Below, in pieces: positions 8,176 to 17,027 of a DNA stretch of 59,640 nt. Numbering within the stretch: the first letter of the stretch is position 1; every line of letters starts with the position of its first letter. A model generated the notes under the pieces. The model saw only the letters and a program-made list of their open reading frames with translations, was not told where the DNA came from and did no database searches. Origin of the DNA: Kalymmatonema hyalinum WJT4-NPBG1. GTDB taxonomy: Bacteria > Cyanobacteriota > Cyanobacteriia > Cyanobacteriales > Nostocaceae. The stretch spans positions 1-59,640 of the forward strand of contig JAHHIB010000055.1 of the NCBI GenBank assembly GCA_019359075.1, written 5' to 3'. The position numbers and the translations under genes were made by a program.

Positions 8176-8371
8176 AATGAACTTGAAAGCTATTTTGGAA
8201 TATCGCTTTGCTAATGGCTAGCTGTGAGTTACCAAATTCTTTAGAGTTCCAATCTCACGCAATCTTTTCATTAGAGGATGTCTGAGGAGAAATCAGGTTT
8301 TATGTATGACGTCATTGTCGTCGGTGCTCGCTGTGCTGGTTCGCCGACAGCCATGTTACTCGCCCGTAAGA
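8176..8371 (+). repeat. Copy 2 of the duplicated segment
   Basis: Positions 8176-8221 match 5391-5436 (ATGAACTTGAAAGC onward, ending in the same TAG). From 8221 the sequence matches 5679 onward (GCTGTGAGTTACC), through ATGTATGACGTCAT to CTCGCCCGTAAG at about 8370. Inside the leader a ~25 bp piece present in copy 1 (around 5737-5760) is missing. At 8371 homology to the monooxygenase gene ends within codon 26 and methyltransferase sequence begins in frame. This is direct evidence of segmental duplication followed by deletion. Confidence 0.85.
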
Positions 8372-9867
8372 TCGCTGATTTATTGAAAAATGGCCCTTTA
8401 AGTTGCGACAAATTGGCTTCCTCTACTGGAACACACGCCCGTTCCCTTTATCGAGTGATGCGTGCGCTTGCCAGTGTGGGTGTCTTTGCGGAAAAAGAGC
8501 AGGGCGATTTTACACTTACACCTCTGGCTGCCTGTCTCATGAGCGATGTGCCTGACTCGATTCGCGCTGCAGCAATTATGTTGGGTGAGGAACATTATCG
8601 AGCTTGGGGAGACATCCTGCATAGTATACGCACTGGAACTAGCTCCTTTGAGCATTTATATGGCATGGGTTTGTTCCAGTATTATGCGCAAAACCCGGAA
8701 CCCGCAAAAATCTTCCAAAAGGCTATGACGAGTGTTTCTGCAATAGACAATACTGCGGTCACTCTTGGTTATGACTTTTCAAACATTCAAAAGTTGGTTG
8801 ATGTCGGTGGTGGACACGGAAGTCTAATTGCCTCTATCCTCAAATCCAACCCTAATATGAAAGGGGTTTTGTTTGATCAACTTTCCGTGATTGAAGGTGC
8901 GAAACATTTGTTAGACAACCAAGGAGTATCCTCACGCTGCGAACTCATTGGTGGAGATTTCTTCCAATCTGTGCCAGCAGGGGGCGATGCCTATATTCTT
9001 AGACACATCCTTCACGATTGGGATGATGAGAGAGCGATCGCTATCCTCAAGCACTGTCACTTTCCAACAGGCGACGCATTTCAATTTAATGTTGTTAGTG
9101 TACCTCTTTCTAAGATAGATCTTCCGATAACAAATGCAATAAGTAGCAGCGAATATGCTACTCCTTTTACCGCTACTGTTGCTTTCATTCCACCAGGAGG
9201 TGGACCTACGCCCCATGTCCACTGGTGGGAGGATGAATGGTGGTGGGTTCTTAAGGGTAAGTTGGATTGGTATATAGGCGATAATGTCTATGATATAGGA
9301 GAGATACCCGGAGTAAATGCCCCTCTTGAAGACAACTTCAGTCGCGTTCAACTTAGTACCGGAGAACTGTCCTATAGTAATGACAAACGCTTGCATGGAT
9401 ATAGAAACAACACGGATGAAACATCTATATTGATACACTTTTGGCGTCGTCTTGAGAATACTGATGGGGGGATTGAACAGTTTTTTTTAGATGACGAAAT
9501 TGGTAAATTGGTAGAAAGTCCATCTGATGCTTTGTTACCTAACAACTTTTTTGACCTAGAGAGGCTCGCAAAATGGCAAGAAAAATTCCCCGAATACAGA
9601 GCAACGATAAGTTCTTCTTTTGATGAATATCTGACGAAAAATGCTCTTGTTGAAGGTCTTGATCCACAAAAATTGAAGGACAACAAAGCTGAAGAGTTGA
9701 TCGCTTTGCTGAGACAGATTCCACAGTTCAGACAGACTCCACAGACTCGAGCGGTACCCGAACCTTCTGTTACATTTGGACTCTTCGCATTTGGTGGTTT
9801 GTTTGCGATTTCAACTTTAAAGCGGAAAAATAAACGTATCCGTTTGGGTATTGTCAACTTAAACTAG
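8302..9867 (+). CDS. Chimeric open frame: monooxygenase N-terminus / O-methyltransferase core / cupin / PEP-CTERM tail
   Basis: One uninterrupted frame from four sources. Residues 1-23 (from ATG 8302) copy the FAD monooxygenase start (MYDVIVVGARCAGSPTA). Then IADLLKNGPLS to ILKHCH (about 24-253) is an O-methyltransferase lacking its first ~30 residues and last third, but with VDVGGGHG and HDWDDE intact. At HFPTGDAFQF it switches to a cupin-like domain (HVHWWEDEWWWVLKGK at about 302-317). The end is a PEP-CTERM sorting signal: VPEPS, a hydrophobic helix, then KRKNKR. The start at 8278 adds eight residues; the one at 8302 matches the parent gene, and GAGGAGA lies upstream. Neither flavin nor methyltransferase folds are complete, so only the cupin could fold as usual. 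The PEP-CTERM helix would need a Sec signal, which is absent. It may be a decaying fusion or a new gene. Confidence 0.75.
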   Translation: MYDVIVVGARCAGSPTAMLLARKIADLLKNGPLSCDKLASSTGTHARSLYRVMRALASVGVFAEKEQGDFTLTPLAACLMSDVPDSIRAAAIMLGEEHYRAWGDILHSIRTGTSSFEHLYGMGLFQYYAQNPEPAKIFQKAMTSVSAIDNTAVTLGYDFSNIQKLVDVGGGHGSLIASILKSNPNMKGVLFDQLSVIEGAKHLLDNQGVSSRCELIGGDFFQSVPAGGDAYILRHILHDWDDERAIAILKHCHFPTGDAFQFNVVSVPLSKIDLPITNAISSSEYATPFTATVAFIPPGGGPTPHVHWWEDEWWWVLKGKLDWYIGDNVYDIGEIPGVNAPLEDNFSRVQLSTGELSYSNDKRLHGYRNNTDETSILIHFWRRLENTDGGIEQFFLDDEIGKLVESPSDALLPNNFFDLERLAKWQEKFPEYRATISSSFDEYLTKNALVEGLDPQKLKDNKAEELIALLRQIPQFRQTPQTRAVPEPSVTFGLFAFGGLFAISTLKRKNKRIRLGIVNLN

Positions 9868-10357
9868 TCTTGACAAGATTAAGCACTACCTCCCCCTGTA
9901 AGAGGCTCTCCTGCGTTTGTGGTGAGAATGTATCAATTTGATACAGATTGACTGACTGCGTAGAGGCTGGAAGGCTCGAATATGCAGGATTATAAGTTAG
10001 CGTTATCACCTTAAGTACAGGAGAGCCCTGTAAGAGAACGATGGCTTCGGTTATGCAGCTGTCTTGATGCCAGTCAACTCGCGCCACCGGGAGGTGTTGT
10101 AGAGTTGTTGATGAGGTATTAAATTGATATGGCAAACTCATAGCGATTAATGAATAGCCCAATCACAATGGCGATCGCCTTAATATTTCAGGTGCAAACA
10201 CAAATCTTTCTGGTAACTAATCAGCATTGTTGGCTTCTCTACTTTTTGACAGTAGGACTGTCAACTTATCTAAACAAATGTAACAAGAACTGGACATTTA
10301 TCTAGTATTTTCTAAGATATATTTCTTATTACAAGATAAAAGATTAAGGCAACCCCA
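9868..10357. other. Intergenic region, weak minus-strand frame
   Basis: 490 bp between the chimeric gene and the amine oxidase. A 102-codon minus-strand frame (9854-10162) overlaps the end of the chimera, has no ribosome site and no family I recognise; it is probably spurious. A GCGATCGC octamer sits at about 10171. The last 60 bp are AT-rich and probably carry the amine oxidase promoter. Confidence 0.4.
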
Positions 10358-11974
10358 ATGGCGAGATCGGCGTTGATGGCATCATTACGGCGAGCTTACA
10401 AAATCACCAAGGCATCTGTTGAAACAGGAATTCCTGCGGACGAAATCGTTGATATTCTCCACCAAAAGACTACTCGTCGTCGCCTGATCTATGGGGGTTT
10501 GGGATTAGCAAGTGCCATCAGTGCGGTGACATGGCATGGTGGAGCTGATTCTGCTGCATTTGCCACAATTCCCAAAGTATTGGTAGTCGGTGCGGGAATT
10601 GCTGGACTCGTCGCGGCTTATCGTCTTTCTCAAGCTGGAGTGCCTGTAGATATTATCGAAGCAAGAAATCGCGTTGGCGGTCGCATATATACATTACAAA
10701 ATGTTGCTGGTACTTCTATACCTGTAGACTTGGGTGGAGAATTTATCGACACAAATCATACCACCTTACGCTCTTTGGCGCAGGAATTAGGTTTGCAAAT
10801 TGCAGATTTGTATACTGCTGACAAGGATTTGATACAAGGTACATCGTATTTTCAAGGACGTAAAATTTCAGAAAAAGAAATCCTACAGTGGTTCACTCCA
10901 CTGGTGCAGAAGATAAAGCAGGATTTAGCTGCTCTTGGCAAGACACCTGTAACCTATGGCACACGCAATCAAGTTGCGATTCAGTTGGATAATACCTCTA
11001 TCACTCAGTACTTGAACGACGGGCAAATTCACCCAATTCTTAGTGAGATAATACAAGTCGCTTACACTGGTTTATACGGTCGAGAAGCGAGCGAGCAGTC
11101 TAGTCTGAATATGCTGCTTTTTATTGGCACAGATCCAAGCAGCTTCGAGATTACTGGGGAAAGTGATGAACGTTATCAGATTGTTGGTGGAAATGACCAA
11201 GTCCCTCGTTTATTAGCGCGATTTTTGACAAATTCTATTGAAACAGGGACCGAATTAGAAGCGATCACAACTCGAAGCGATCGCACTTACCGAGTCAGTT
11301 TACGTTCTGGTAATCGCTCGTTTGAACGCACATATGAGCGAATTTTGCTGGCGTTACCATTTACTACTCTGCGTCAAGTCTCGTTAAATGTCGATTTGCC
11401 AGCAGTGAAAAAAAATGCGATCGCCCAATTAGGTTATGGTAACAATGCCAAGTTAATTACTGCTTATCAAGAACGCATATGGCGCACACGCCATAACTCA
11501 ACTGCATTTGTCTCTACTGACTTAGACTTTGCAAGCATCTGGGAAGCTTCTCGTTATCAACCAGGTGCAAGTGGTGTACTCACCAATTTTACTGGCGGTC
11601 AAAAAAGTTTACCTCTAGGGCTACGTTCGCCTGAATCTCAAGCTCAAAAACTGCTATCACAATTAGAAAATATTTTCCCAGGAATGAGTAGTGTACGCCA
11701 GGGTCAACCCATCTGTGCTTATTGGCGCAGAGAACCGTATACACAAGGCTCCTATGCCTGCTATCTTGTTGGACAGTGGACAACAATTGCAGGAGCTGAA
11801 CAAGAACAGGTGGGTAAGCTGTTTTTTGCTGGCGAACATTGCTCGCAAAAGTTCCAAGGTTATATGGAAGGTGGTTGTAGAACGGGTGAAATGGCTGCTG
11901 TCCAAATTCTACGTTCTTTGGGTTTGAAAAAGAGCGCTGCTCAACTAGAAAAGCGAATCACTGCTGATCAATAA
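10358..11974 (+). CDS. Flavin amine oxidase, Tat-exported
   Basis: A 538-residue FAD amine oxidase of the monoamine oxidase / L-amino-acid oxidase family. The N-terminal Tat-like signal is TTRRRLIYGGLGLASAIS (about 38-55), preceded by an unusually long ~37-residue leader. The dinucleotide site is VLVVGAGIAGLVAAYRL (from about 74), followed by RVGGRIYT. The C-terminal FAGEHCSQKFQGYMEGG motif binds the flavin. It oxidises a primary amine or amino acid to imine with release of H2O2, probably in the periplasm. A secreted tyrosinase follows 1.1 kb downstream, so both may act on extracytoplasmic aromatic amines; this is inference. No strong ribosome site is seen at 10358, and GTG or ATG starts slightly downstream are possible. 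Confidence 0.85.
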   Translation: MARSALMASLRRAYKITKASVETGIPADEIVDILHQKTTRRRLIYGGLGLASAISAVTWHGGADSAAFATIPKVLVVGAGIAGLVAAYRLSQAGVPVDIIEARNRVGGRIYTLQNVAGTSIPVDLGGEFIDTNHTTLRSLAQELGLQIADLYTADKDLIQGTSYFQGRKISEKEILQWFTPLVQKIKQDLAALGKTPVTYGTRNQVAIQLDNTSITQYLNDGQIHPILSEIIQVAYTGLYGREASEQSSLNMLLFIGTDPSSFEITGESDERYQIVGGNDQVPRLLARFLTNSIETGTELEAITTRSDRTYRVSLRSGNRSFERTYERILLALPFTTLRQVSLNVDLPAVKKNAIAQLGYGNNAKLITAYQERIWRTRHNSTAFVSTDLDFASIWEASRYQPGASGVLTNFTGGQKSLPLGLRSPESQAQKLLSQLENIFPGMSSVRQGQPICAYWRREPYTQGSYACYLVGQWTTIAGAEQEQVGKLFFAGEHCSQKFQGYMEGGCRTGEMAAVQILRSLGLKKSAAQLEKRITADQ

Positions 11975-12021
11975 TCTTTCCAGTCTCTTTATGGCGTTTG
12001 CACAACAAACTTAGAATGAGT

Positions 12022-12648
12022 TCACTCTTGATTTGTTACGTATACCTGTGAGCCTATATCTAAAGCAAATTGCAGTGGAATTGGTGAATCTGCTTCTTGA
12101 TTGCTGCGATTGATTTGAAAAGAGAGCGATCGCACTCTTTGCAAATCCAATTGGAAGCCATCAACAAGTCTGCCACGAATCTTTGCTCTAAAGTGGCTCA
12201 AAGGAAGCTTTACCTTTGTCCACTCTGTCCCAACAATAAACTCTTGCTCAAATGTGAGAGTACCAGTGTCCTGTTGAGCTTGCTCATCTTTAAGTGTGAG
12301 GGTATAAACAACTCCAGGATCTTTGGACTTAGCGTAAAACTCAATGTACTTGTATGCACTTAAATCTAGCGATAAAGGTGCTTCTACAAATGCAAACCCG
12401 ACAAGTCCCTCATTACCCGCAATAGCAGCCAGTTCACCCTGAAATTGTAGTTCATTTTCGGCTTTAAGCAATGTCGCAGAACTACTACCAACTTGCGGTC
12501 TTTCAGTTTTATCAGTCTTGATTAACCAATCCGCCTCAACAGTTGAGAGCGTCAGTCTGGGGTCTTCAAAATTACTGATTTGTGCGCTTGCAAAAGAAGA
12601 GTTCATCAAACAAAGAAAAATAGAGGCTACAACTAACTTTTTTCTCAT
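12022..12648 (-). CDS. Secreted CIA30-family (NDUFAF1-like) protein
   Basis: A beta-sandwich protein of the complex I intermediate-associated protein 30 family, which resembles a carbohydrate-binding jelly roll. Family features are LQFQGELAAIAGNEGLVGFAF, the YIEFYAKSKDPG strand and the late VRSLSFQINRS strand. I start at ATG 12648, which gives a clean Sec signal peptide (MRKKLVVASIFLCLMNSSFA) with cleavage after ASA; the longer frame to 12765 adds 39 residues ahead of the signal. In bacteria the role of exported CIA30 proteins is unknown; binding a sugar or assisting a periplasmic enzyme is possible. It is encoded against its neighbours, between an amine oxidase and a tyrosinase. Confidence 0.75.
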   Translation of the reverse strand: MRKKLVVASIFLCLMNSSFASAQISNFEDPRLTLSTVEADWLIKTDKTERPQVGSSSATLLKAENELQFQGELAAIAGNEGLVGFAFVEAPLSLDLSAYKYIEFYAKSKDPGVVYTLTLKDEQAQQDTGTLTFEQEFIVGTEWTKVKLPLSHFRAKIRGRLVDGFQLDLQRVRSLSFQINRSNQEADSPIPLQFALDIGSQVYVTNQE

Positions 12649-13066
12649 GTCAAGAATTTTATAAGTAATTGAATCACATATCGCAATTTTCTCACAATTC
12701 ACTTTCATACCACGTAAGTTCGACAGAGTGATTAAACCGTAGTAGTTGTAGCCAAGAGCAAACAACAGGATTTTCGACCTAGACTTGCGCGATAGGCGTT
12801 ACGGCGTCCTGCGATCGCACAATCTATAATCATGTCTAATTGGCTGGGTAAGTATAATATTTTTCTATCGTCAAAGTAACAAAAAAGCCATAATTTTTGA
12901 TCCGACAAGAGGCTTTTTAGCTATTTGCAAAAGAATAGAGGGATTTTCCGAAAAATTTTATATTGTGAGTCAATATTATATATGTAATTTTATATACTTA
13001 TAACCCATTGATATTACCCGAATGCCCAGCAAATCTTATCTTGAGAACACAATAAGAGTGTAAATT
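12649..13066. other. Divergent promoter region with stem-loop
   Basis: The region separates the CIA30-like gene and the tyrosinase, which are transcribed away from each other. A stem of AAAAAGCC (12882-12889) and GGCTTTTT (12911-12918) encloses ~21 bases, and could be a terminator-like or attenuator hairpin ahead of the tyrosinase. The next ~100 bp are very AT-rich (ATATTATATATG), a plausible promoter. No gene is seen. Confidence 0.45.
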
Positions 13067-14386
13067 ATGAAAATTTTCCCCAAAACTATCAAAACAGTCA
13101 TCATTGCTAGTATAGTTGCTGCTCTAGTCGTGTTTGGAAGTCCCGCACTTTCCCATAATGCTCAGCATCAACAGGCATCAAATGCGATCGTCAACGGCAG
13201 TTCTAATACCAAGCTGCCAGTATTTTATAACGCTGATTCTACTCTTGCTCCTGCAAACAGCAAGGGTCTTATTAGTAAAAGGATTCCTCCTTATAGAGCA
13301 CGTGTTAGAAGGAACGTTGTTGACCTGACCTCATCTGAGAAACAAGCATTCGTTCATGCTGTGCAGACATTAAAACATACATTCCCAGAAGGTAGCAATG
13401 TCAGTATCTATGACCAGTTTGTTGCAGTCCATCTGGGAGCAATGGGTTTAATGTACGATAGTGCCCAAGGTCCAGCAGCGGGGCATGATGGTGCTCATGA
13501 AAGCGCTCTATTACTACCGTGGCATCGTGAGTTGGTATACCGATTTGAAAAAGCCTTACAATCAGTAGACCCGAATGTGACGATTCCCTACTGGGATTGG
13601 ACAGATCCTAAGGCGTTAGAAGTGATCTTTCAAGATGACTTTTTGGGACCAAATGGTCAAGGAGTCAATCTCAACATCCCCCAATTAGGTAATGTTCAAG
13701 GAGGACCTGTTGTGTCTGGTCCTTTTACAAAAGCCAATGGATGGGTTATCAACCCAGACTTACATACTAAGCCCTCGGGAAAATCATTGGGCGACACACT
13801 CTTACGCTTTATGCAATCGCCTCCTACAAATAGTTACCCTCTTCCTAAAGAAGATGTAGAGCAAGTCCTTGCTATCGACGACTATGGAACTTTTCGTCTA
13901 GCTTTAGAAGGATTTATCAAACTGGATGGTTCTAGTCAACAACCAACGCCTGGAGTGTTTCAACATAACTACTTTCATAGCTTCGTCGGTGGGGCTACTT
14001 TTGACCCTGCGGTAGGTCGTCCCGAAGCTCTTGGCACGATGGCTGACCTTGCTTGTTCTATCAACGATCCAGTATTTTGGCTGATTCATTCTAATGTAGA
14101 TCGCCTTTGGGCTGAATGGCAGGCAAACGGACATGAAGGTAGCAATTATTATCCTGCATCAGGTGGACATTACGGAGAAAATCTCAACGATCGATTGTGG
14201 CCCTGGGATGGCGGTCAGTCCACTCCAGCGAATTGGACTCCAGGGGATTTGTTATCCTTACTACCTGCTTTTTCAGCAGATGATATTGTCACACCAAGAG
14301 ACACTTTGGATTTGAGAAAGTATGGTTACAGCTATGACACCGTTATTAGGGCAAATGTCATCAAGCTGATACCAAAAGCAAAGTAA
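13067..14386 (+). CDS. Secreted tyrosinase family copper protein
   Basis: A type 3 binuclear copper oxidase of 439 residues. The Sec signal MKIFPKTIKTVIIASIVAAL ends near residue 30. CuA ligands are probably His 122 (VAVHLG), His 144 (GAHES) and His 153 (LLPWHRE), the last followed by YWDW. The CuB site contains HNYFHS and, further on, SINDPVFWLIHSNVDRLW. Such enzymes hydroxylate monophenols and oxidise o-diphenols to quinones. Tyrosinases of this type occur near pigment genes in cyanobacteria, but no scytonemin genes are present here. An exported location matches the Tat amine oxidase upstream. The start at 13067 gives the signal peptide directly. Confidence 0.9.
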   Translation: MKIFPKTIKTVIIASIVAALVVFGSPALSHNAQHQQASNAIVNGSSNTKLPVFYNADSTLAPANSKGLISKRIPPYRARVRRNVVDLTSSEKQAFVHAVQTLKHTFPEGSNVSIYDQFVAVHLGAMGLMYDSAQGPAAGHDGAHESALLLPWHRELVYRFEKALQSVDPNVTIPYWDWTDPKALEVIFQDDFLGPNGQGVNLNIPQLGNVQGGPVVSGPFTKANGWVINPDLHTKPSGKSLGDTLLRFMQSPPTNSYPLPKEDVEQVLAIDDYGTFRLALEGFIKLDGSSQQPTPGVFQHNYFHSFVGGATFDPAVGRPEALGTMADLACSINDPVFWLIHSNVDRLWAEWQANGHEGSNYYPASGGHYGENLNDRLWPWDGGQSTPANWTPGDLLSLLPAFSADDIVTPRDTLDLRKYGYSYDTVIRANVIKLIPKAK

Positions 14387-14410
14387 GCTTTAAATCTTGC
14401 ATCTTGTCAA

Positions 14411-14432
14411 CCACAGGAACCTGAGCCTGTGG
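14411..14432 (+). terminator. Stem-loop after the tyrosinase
   Basis: CCACAGG (14411-14417) pairs perfectly with CCTGTGG (14426-14432) across an eight-base loop, 25 bp after the tyrosinase stop. There is no run of T after it, so it is only a weak intrinsic terminator candidate. Confidence 0.35.
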
Positions 14433-14515
14433 CTAAACAAACAAAGCCTGCCGGAGTTTACCCGCCAGCGATGCGTAGACACCCAGAGGGCGGCTTCTGG
14501 TAGATTTCATTTGTG

Positions 14516-15445
14516 CTACTGGCAGTCATACTTTTGTACTAGGTCATCGAGTTCCGCTTGCATCATCGCACGAACCCTTTCGTAACAAGTATCTACGTAA
14601 CCACGGTCACGAGCAGCGGCACAACCGTAACGCTCAAACACAATCGGTGCACAGACACGAGTATGAATCTGCATGGGGAGCGGGAAATTTGGTACAGGTC
14701 CAATCCCCACCCCCCAAGGCAGCCCAAGGTAAACTGGGAAGACGCCCGTGTTGCCATCAAGTAGCCAGGGAAAGCCCCATTCATGCAATTGTTTCACCTG
14801 TTGGTAGAGGTCAGCTAGCACAATCAGAGTTGAGTGTGCACCATGAGAAATAATCGGCACAATTGGCACCTCCTCCCGCAAAGCCAGCTTGATGAACGCC
14901 TTATTATTTGCCAGATGAATTCGGTTTCGCCAACTGTAGGGACGAAACAAATCCTGGGCACCTCCTGGGTAAACGAGTAGCGCTGCATCTCTTCGTAGAG
15001 CAGCGATCGCCATTTTGGGATGCGCTATAATTGCCCCCACCTGGGCACCCGGCAAAGCGAAGATGGGAGTTTGCCAGGCTGACGGGTGCATCAAAGCGTA
15101 GACTAATCGTTCATAGCCAAAGGTGCGGAACCAGTCATACATAAACATCGATGTATCTGGTGAAGCCAACCCGCCATTATGGGAACCGACAATCAACACT
15201 TTTCCAACCGATGGCATATGATGCCAACCAGAGGTTTGAACCTGAAAATAGTAGCGGTAGAACCATCCCCATATCGGCATCCAAGCTTTTATCGCCTCAG
15301 GGTTTCGCTCCGACAAAGACCAACCATCGAACCTACGACGCGAGGCTTTATCGTCAGCACCCGAGTTGTGTGTGAAAATACTTAACTTATCTAATAGTTC
15401 CTCAAACGGGTTAGAGATTTTGTCGCCTTCGCCCTGGCTGCCCAT
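14516..15445 (-). CDS. Lysophospholipid acyltransferase-like protein
   Basis: A glycerolipid acyltransferase of the PlsC/DGAT2-like superfamily. The active-site block is VGSHNGGLASPD, in place of the simple HX4D motif, and a later YPGGAQDLFRPYSWRNR corresponds to the glycerol-phosphate binding block. The IVPIISHGAHSTLIVL strand is also typical. It probably transfers an acyl group to a glycerolipid or another alcohol at the membrane; the acceptor is unknown. The ATG at 15445 is preferred over a TTG at 15469. It is convergent with the tyrosinase, and the TnpB element lies right upstream, so the element inserted next to its promoter. Confidence 0.75.
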   Translation of the reverse strand: MGSQGEGDKISNPFEELLDKLSIFTHNSGADDKASRRRFDGWSLSERNPEAIKAWMPIWGWFYRYYFQVQTSGWHHMPSVGKVLIVGSHNGGLASPDTSMFMYDWFRTFGYERLVYALMHPSAWQTPIFALPGAQVGAIIAHPKMAIAALRRDAALLVYPGGAQDLFRPYSWRNRIHLANNKAFIKLALREEVPIVPIISHGAHSTLIVLADLYQQVKQLHEWGFPWLLDGNTGVFPVYLGLPWGVGIGPVPNFPLPMQIHTRVCAPIVFERYGCAAARDRGYVDTCYERVRAMMQAELDDLVQKYDCQ

Positions 15446-15512
15446 AAAAATATTCAAGTAGCTTAACAATGATTATTACCCTTCTAACCACAGCATTTTT
15501 TAGATTGACACT

Positions 15513-15533
15513 CTGCCGCCTAAAGGCAGGCAG
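15513..15533 (-). repeat. Right-end hairpin of the TnpB element
   Basis: On the minus strand CTGCCTGCCTTTAGGCGGCAG folds into a short stem with one bulged base, followed by AGTG and TCAA. IS200/IS605 elements end in a subterminal hairpin with a TCAA-type cleavage tetranucleotide just outside. The tnpB stop codon lies in the loop (15520-15522), so the end of the gene and the element end overlap. In related elements this region is also transcribed as the guide-bearing omega (right-end) RNA; the guide would then begin at ~15504 and run toward lower coordinates. Confidence 0.65.
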
Positions 15534-16968
15534 ATTCTAAAGAGATTTCGCTCTTTATATCCCTATTACTAGGGTTCTCTGGCTCACCACGTTTGCACTT
15601 TGTGCGTGGTGATTTTGTCCTAGAGCGTTTAGAACCAAATGGTTCAGGTTTTGCGGAGTCCCCGCATACCATACTAGCTATATTATTCATAGCTAGTTTT
15701 TTTATGTTTTTTGCAGCATTAATGTCGGCATGAGCCATGTAACCACAAGCAGAACAGATGAATTTCTCCTTGTCACGACTACTCGCATCAATGTGACCAC
15801 AAACATTACATTTTTGAGATGTATATTTAGGGTTTACCTTGACAAAAACCTTTCCTGACTTGACAGCCATGTACTCGATTTTCTGGCTCAATTCACTCCA
15901 ACTAGCGTCAGAAATGCTGCGATTCAAACCTTTCTTTCGGCTCTGTCCGTTAAGTAAAAACCTACCAGTTGTTTCATCCATTTTTACTCGACAGCGCTTA
16001 AGCATACCGGAAACATTTAAGTCTTCTACTCCAATTGCATCAACTCTTCTAGACGCAATTTGGCTTGCTACTTTCCATTGGTAGGCTTGACGCTTGTCAC
16101 TGATTTTCTTATGAAGTTTGCCGACTCGTGCAGCCGCCTTGGTACGATTCTTGCTACCTTTCTGTTTACGACTAATTCTGCGTTGCCTAATCCTTAGGAT
16201 GCGCTTAACTTTTTTATTGGTTGCGAATTTGGGATTTTTAATCTGATGTCCATCGGATAGATGTACAAGTTTTGTAATTCCCATGTCACAACCAACAATA
16301 GACTTGACATCAGCTAAGGCTACAGCAACGTAATCAGGAACGGTCTTATCTTCAATTCTGATAGATACATACCATCCATGTTGACGTTTACGAACTGTTG
16401 CAGCTTTGACTGTAAACCCTTGTGGTATTGGTCTAGAGTTGTAAAATCTCATCCAACCTATCTTAGGTAGATAGATTTTATTCCCTTGAACTTTTACCCC
16501 CATTACATAGGTAAAAGATGAAAAACTTGACCGATTTTTAAACTTCGGGAACCCCCTGCCGCTAAAGAAATTTTCGTAAGCTTTATCTAGCCGTTTAACA
16601 TTTTGTTGCAATACTGTAGAGTCAATTCCAGCATACCAAGGTCTAGCTTTTTTAAGCTCTGGTAACGCTGTAATCTGAATATCTCTAGCATTGCGACGCG
16701 GATTCTTTGCCTTTCCGTCTTTATCTACTTTAGTATCTTTCCACGGTTCACCAGTTGCACCATTCTTGCTAACAAAGCACGTAATAGGACAAGCTTCACT
16801 ATACGTTTTAATATCACAATAATTACCTTGAAGGAACTGCTGATTGTATTGAGCAATTCTATCAGCCGCATACCAATTATATTGACTACGAAGCATATTC
16901 ACCCAATTTTCCATTGTGCTTGATTGGGTGATATTAGGACGTAGTTTGTAAAGATAGTTTGTGAGCAA
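15520..16968 (-). CDS. tnpB: TnpB RNA-guided nuclease of an IS200/IS605-type element
   Basis: A 482-residue TnpB, the ancestor type of Cas12. The RuvC-like catalytic acids are visible: Asp in IVGCDMGITK, Glu in AIGVEDLNV, and Asp in MAHADINAAKN. Between the last two lies a four-Cys zinc ribbon (CNVCGH ... CSACGY). The N-terminus (LYKLRP, FLQGNY) is the usual TnpB wedge region. The C-terminal ~55 residues after NIKKLAMN are rich in Lys, Arg, Ser and Glu; they are probably disordered and overlap the right-end RNA. The start is TTG at 16968, kept because LTNYLYKLRP is conserved; an ATG lies 18 codons inside. No tnpA transposase is present, so movement would need one in trans. All catalytic residues are intact, so it could still cut DNA. 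Confidence 0.9.
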   Translation of the reverse strand: MLTNYLYKLRPNITQSSTMENWVNMLRSQYNWYAADRIAQYNQQFLQGNYCDIKTYSEACPITCFVSKNGATGEPWKDTKVDKDGKAKNPRRNARDIQITALPELKKARPWYAGIDSTVLQQNVKRLDKAYENFFSGRGFPKFKNRSSFSSFTYVMGVKVQGNKIYLPKIGWMRFYNSRPIPQGFTVKAATVRKRQHGWYVSIRIEDKTVPDYVAVALADVKSIVGCDMGITKLVHLSDGHQIKNPKFATNKKVKRILRIRQRRISRKQKGSKNRTKAAARVGKLHKKISDKRQAYQWKVASQIASRRVDAIGVEDLNVSGMLKRCRVKMDETTGRFLLNGQSRKKGLNRSISDASWSELSQKIEYMAVKSGKVFVKVNPKYTSQKCNVCGHIDASSRDKEKFICSACGYMAHADINAAKNIKKLAMNNIASMVCGDSAKPEPFGSKRSRTKSPRTKCKRGEPENPSNRDIKSEISLESACL

Positions 16969-17027
16969 CTGGTAATCACCGACTGTTATTTGCTAACCTT
17001 TATTTAGCATATCGAGGTGTTCTCATC

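Noticed and set aside
8176-8371. Insertion sequence causing the chimera
   Set aside because: No transposase, inverted ends or target duplication at the junctions; a segmental duplication explains the data.
9372-9857. 161-codon minus-strand frame
   Set aside because: Antisense to the cupin/PEP-CTERM part of the chimera, which has recognisable motifs.
10358-11974. Amine oxidase as part of an operon with the tyrosinase
   Set aside because: A gene on the opposite strand lies between them.
13067-14386. Scytonemin-type pigment cluster around the tyrosinase
   Set aside because: No other scytonemin genes in the window; only the tyrosinase and neighbouring oxidases are present.
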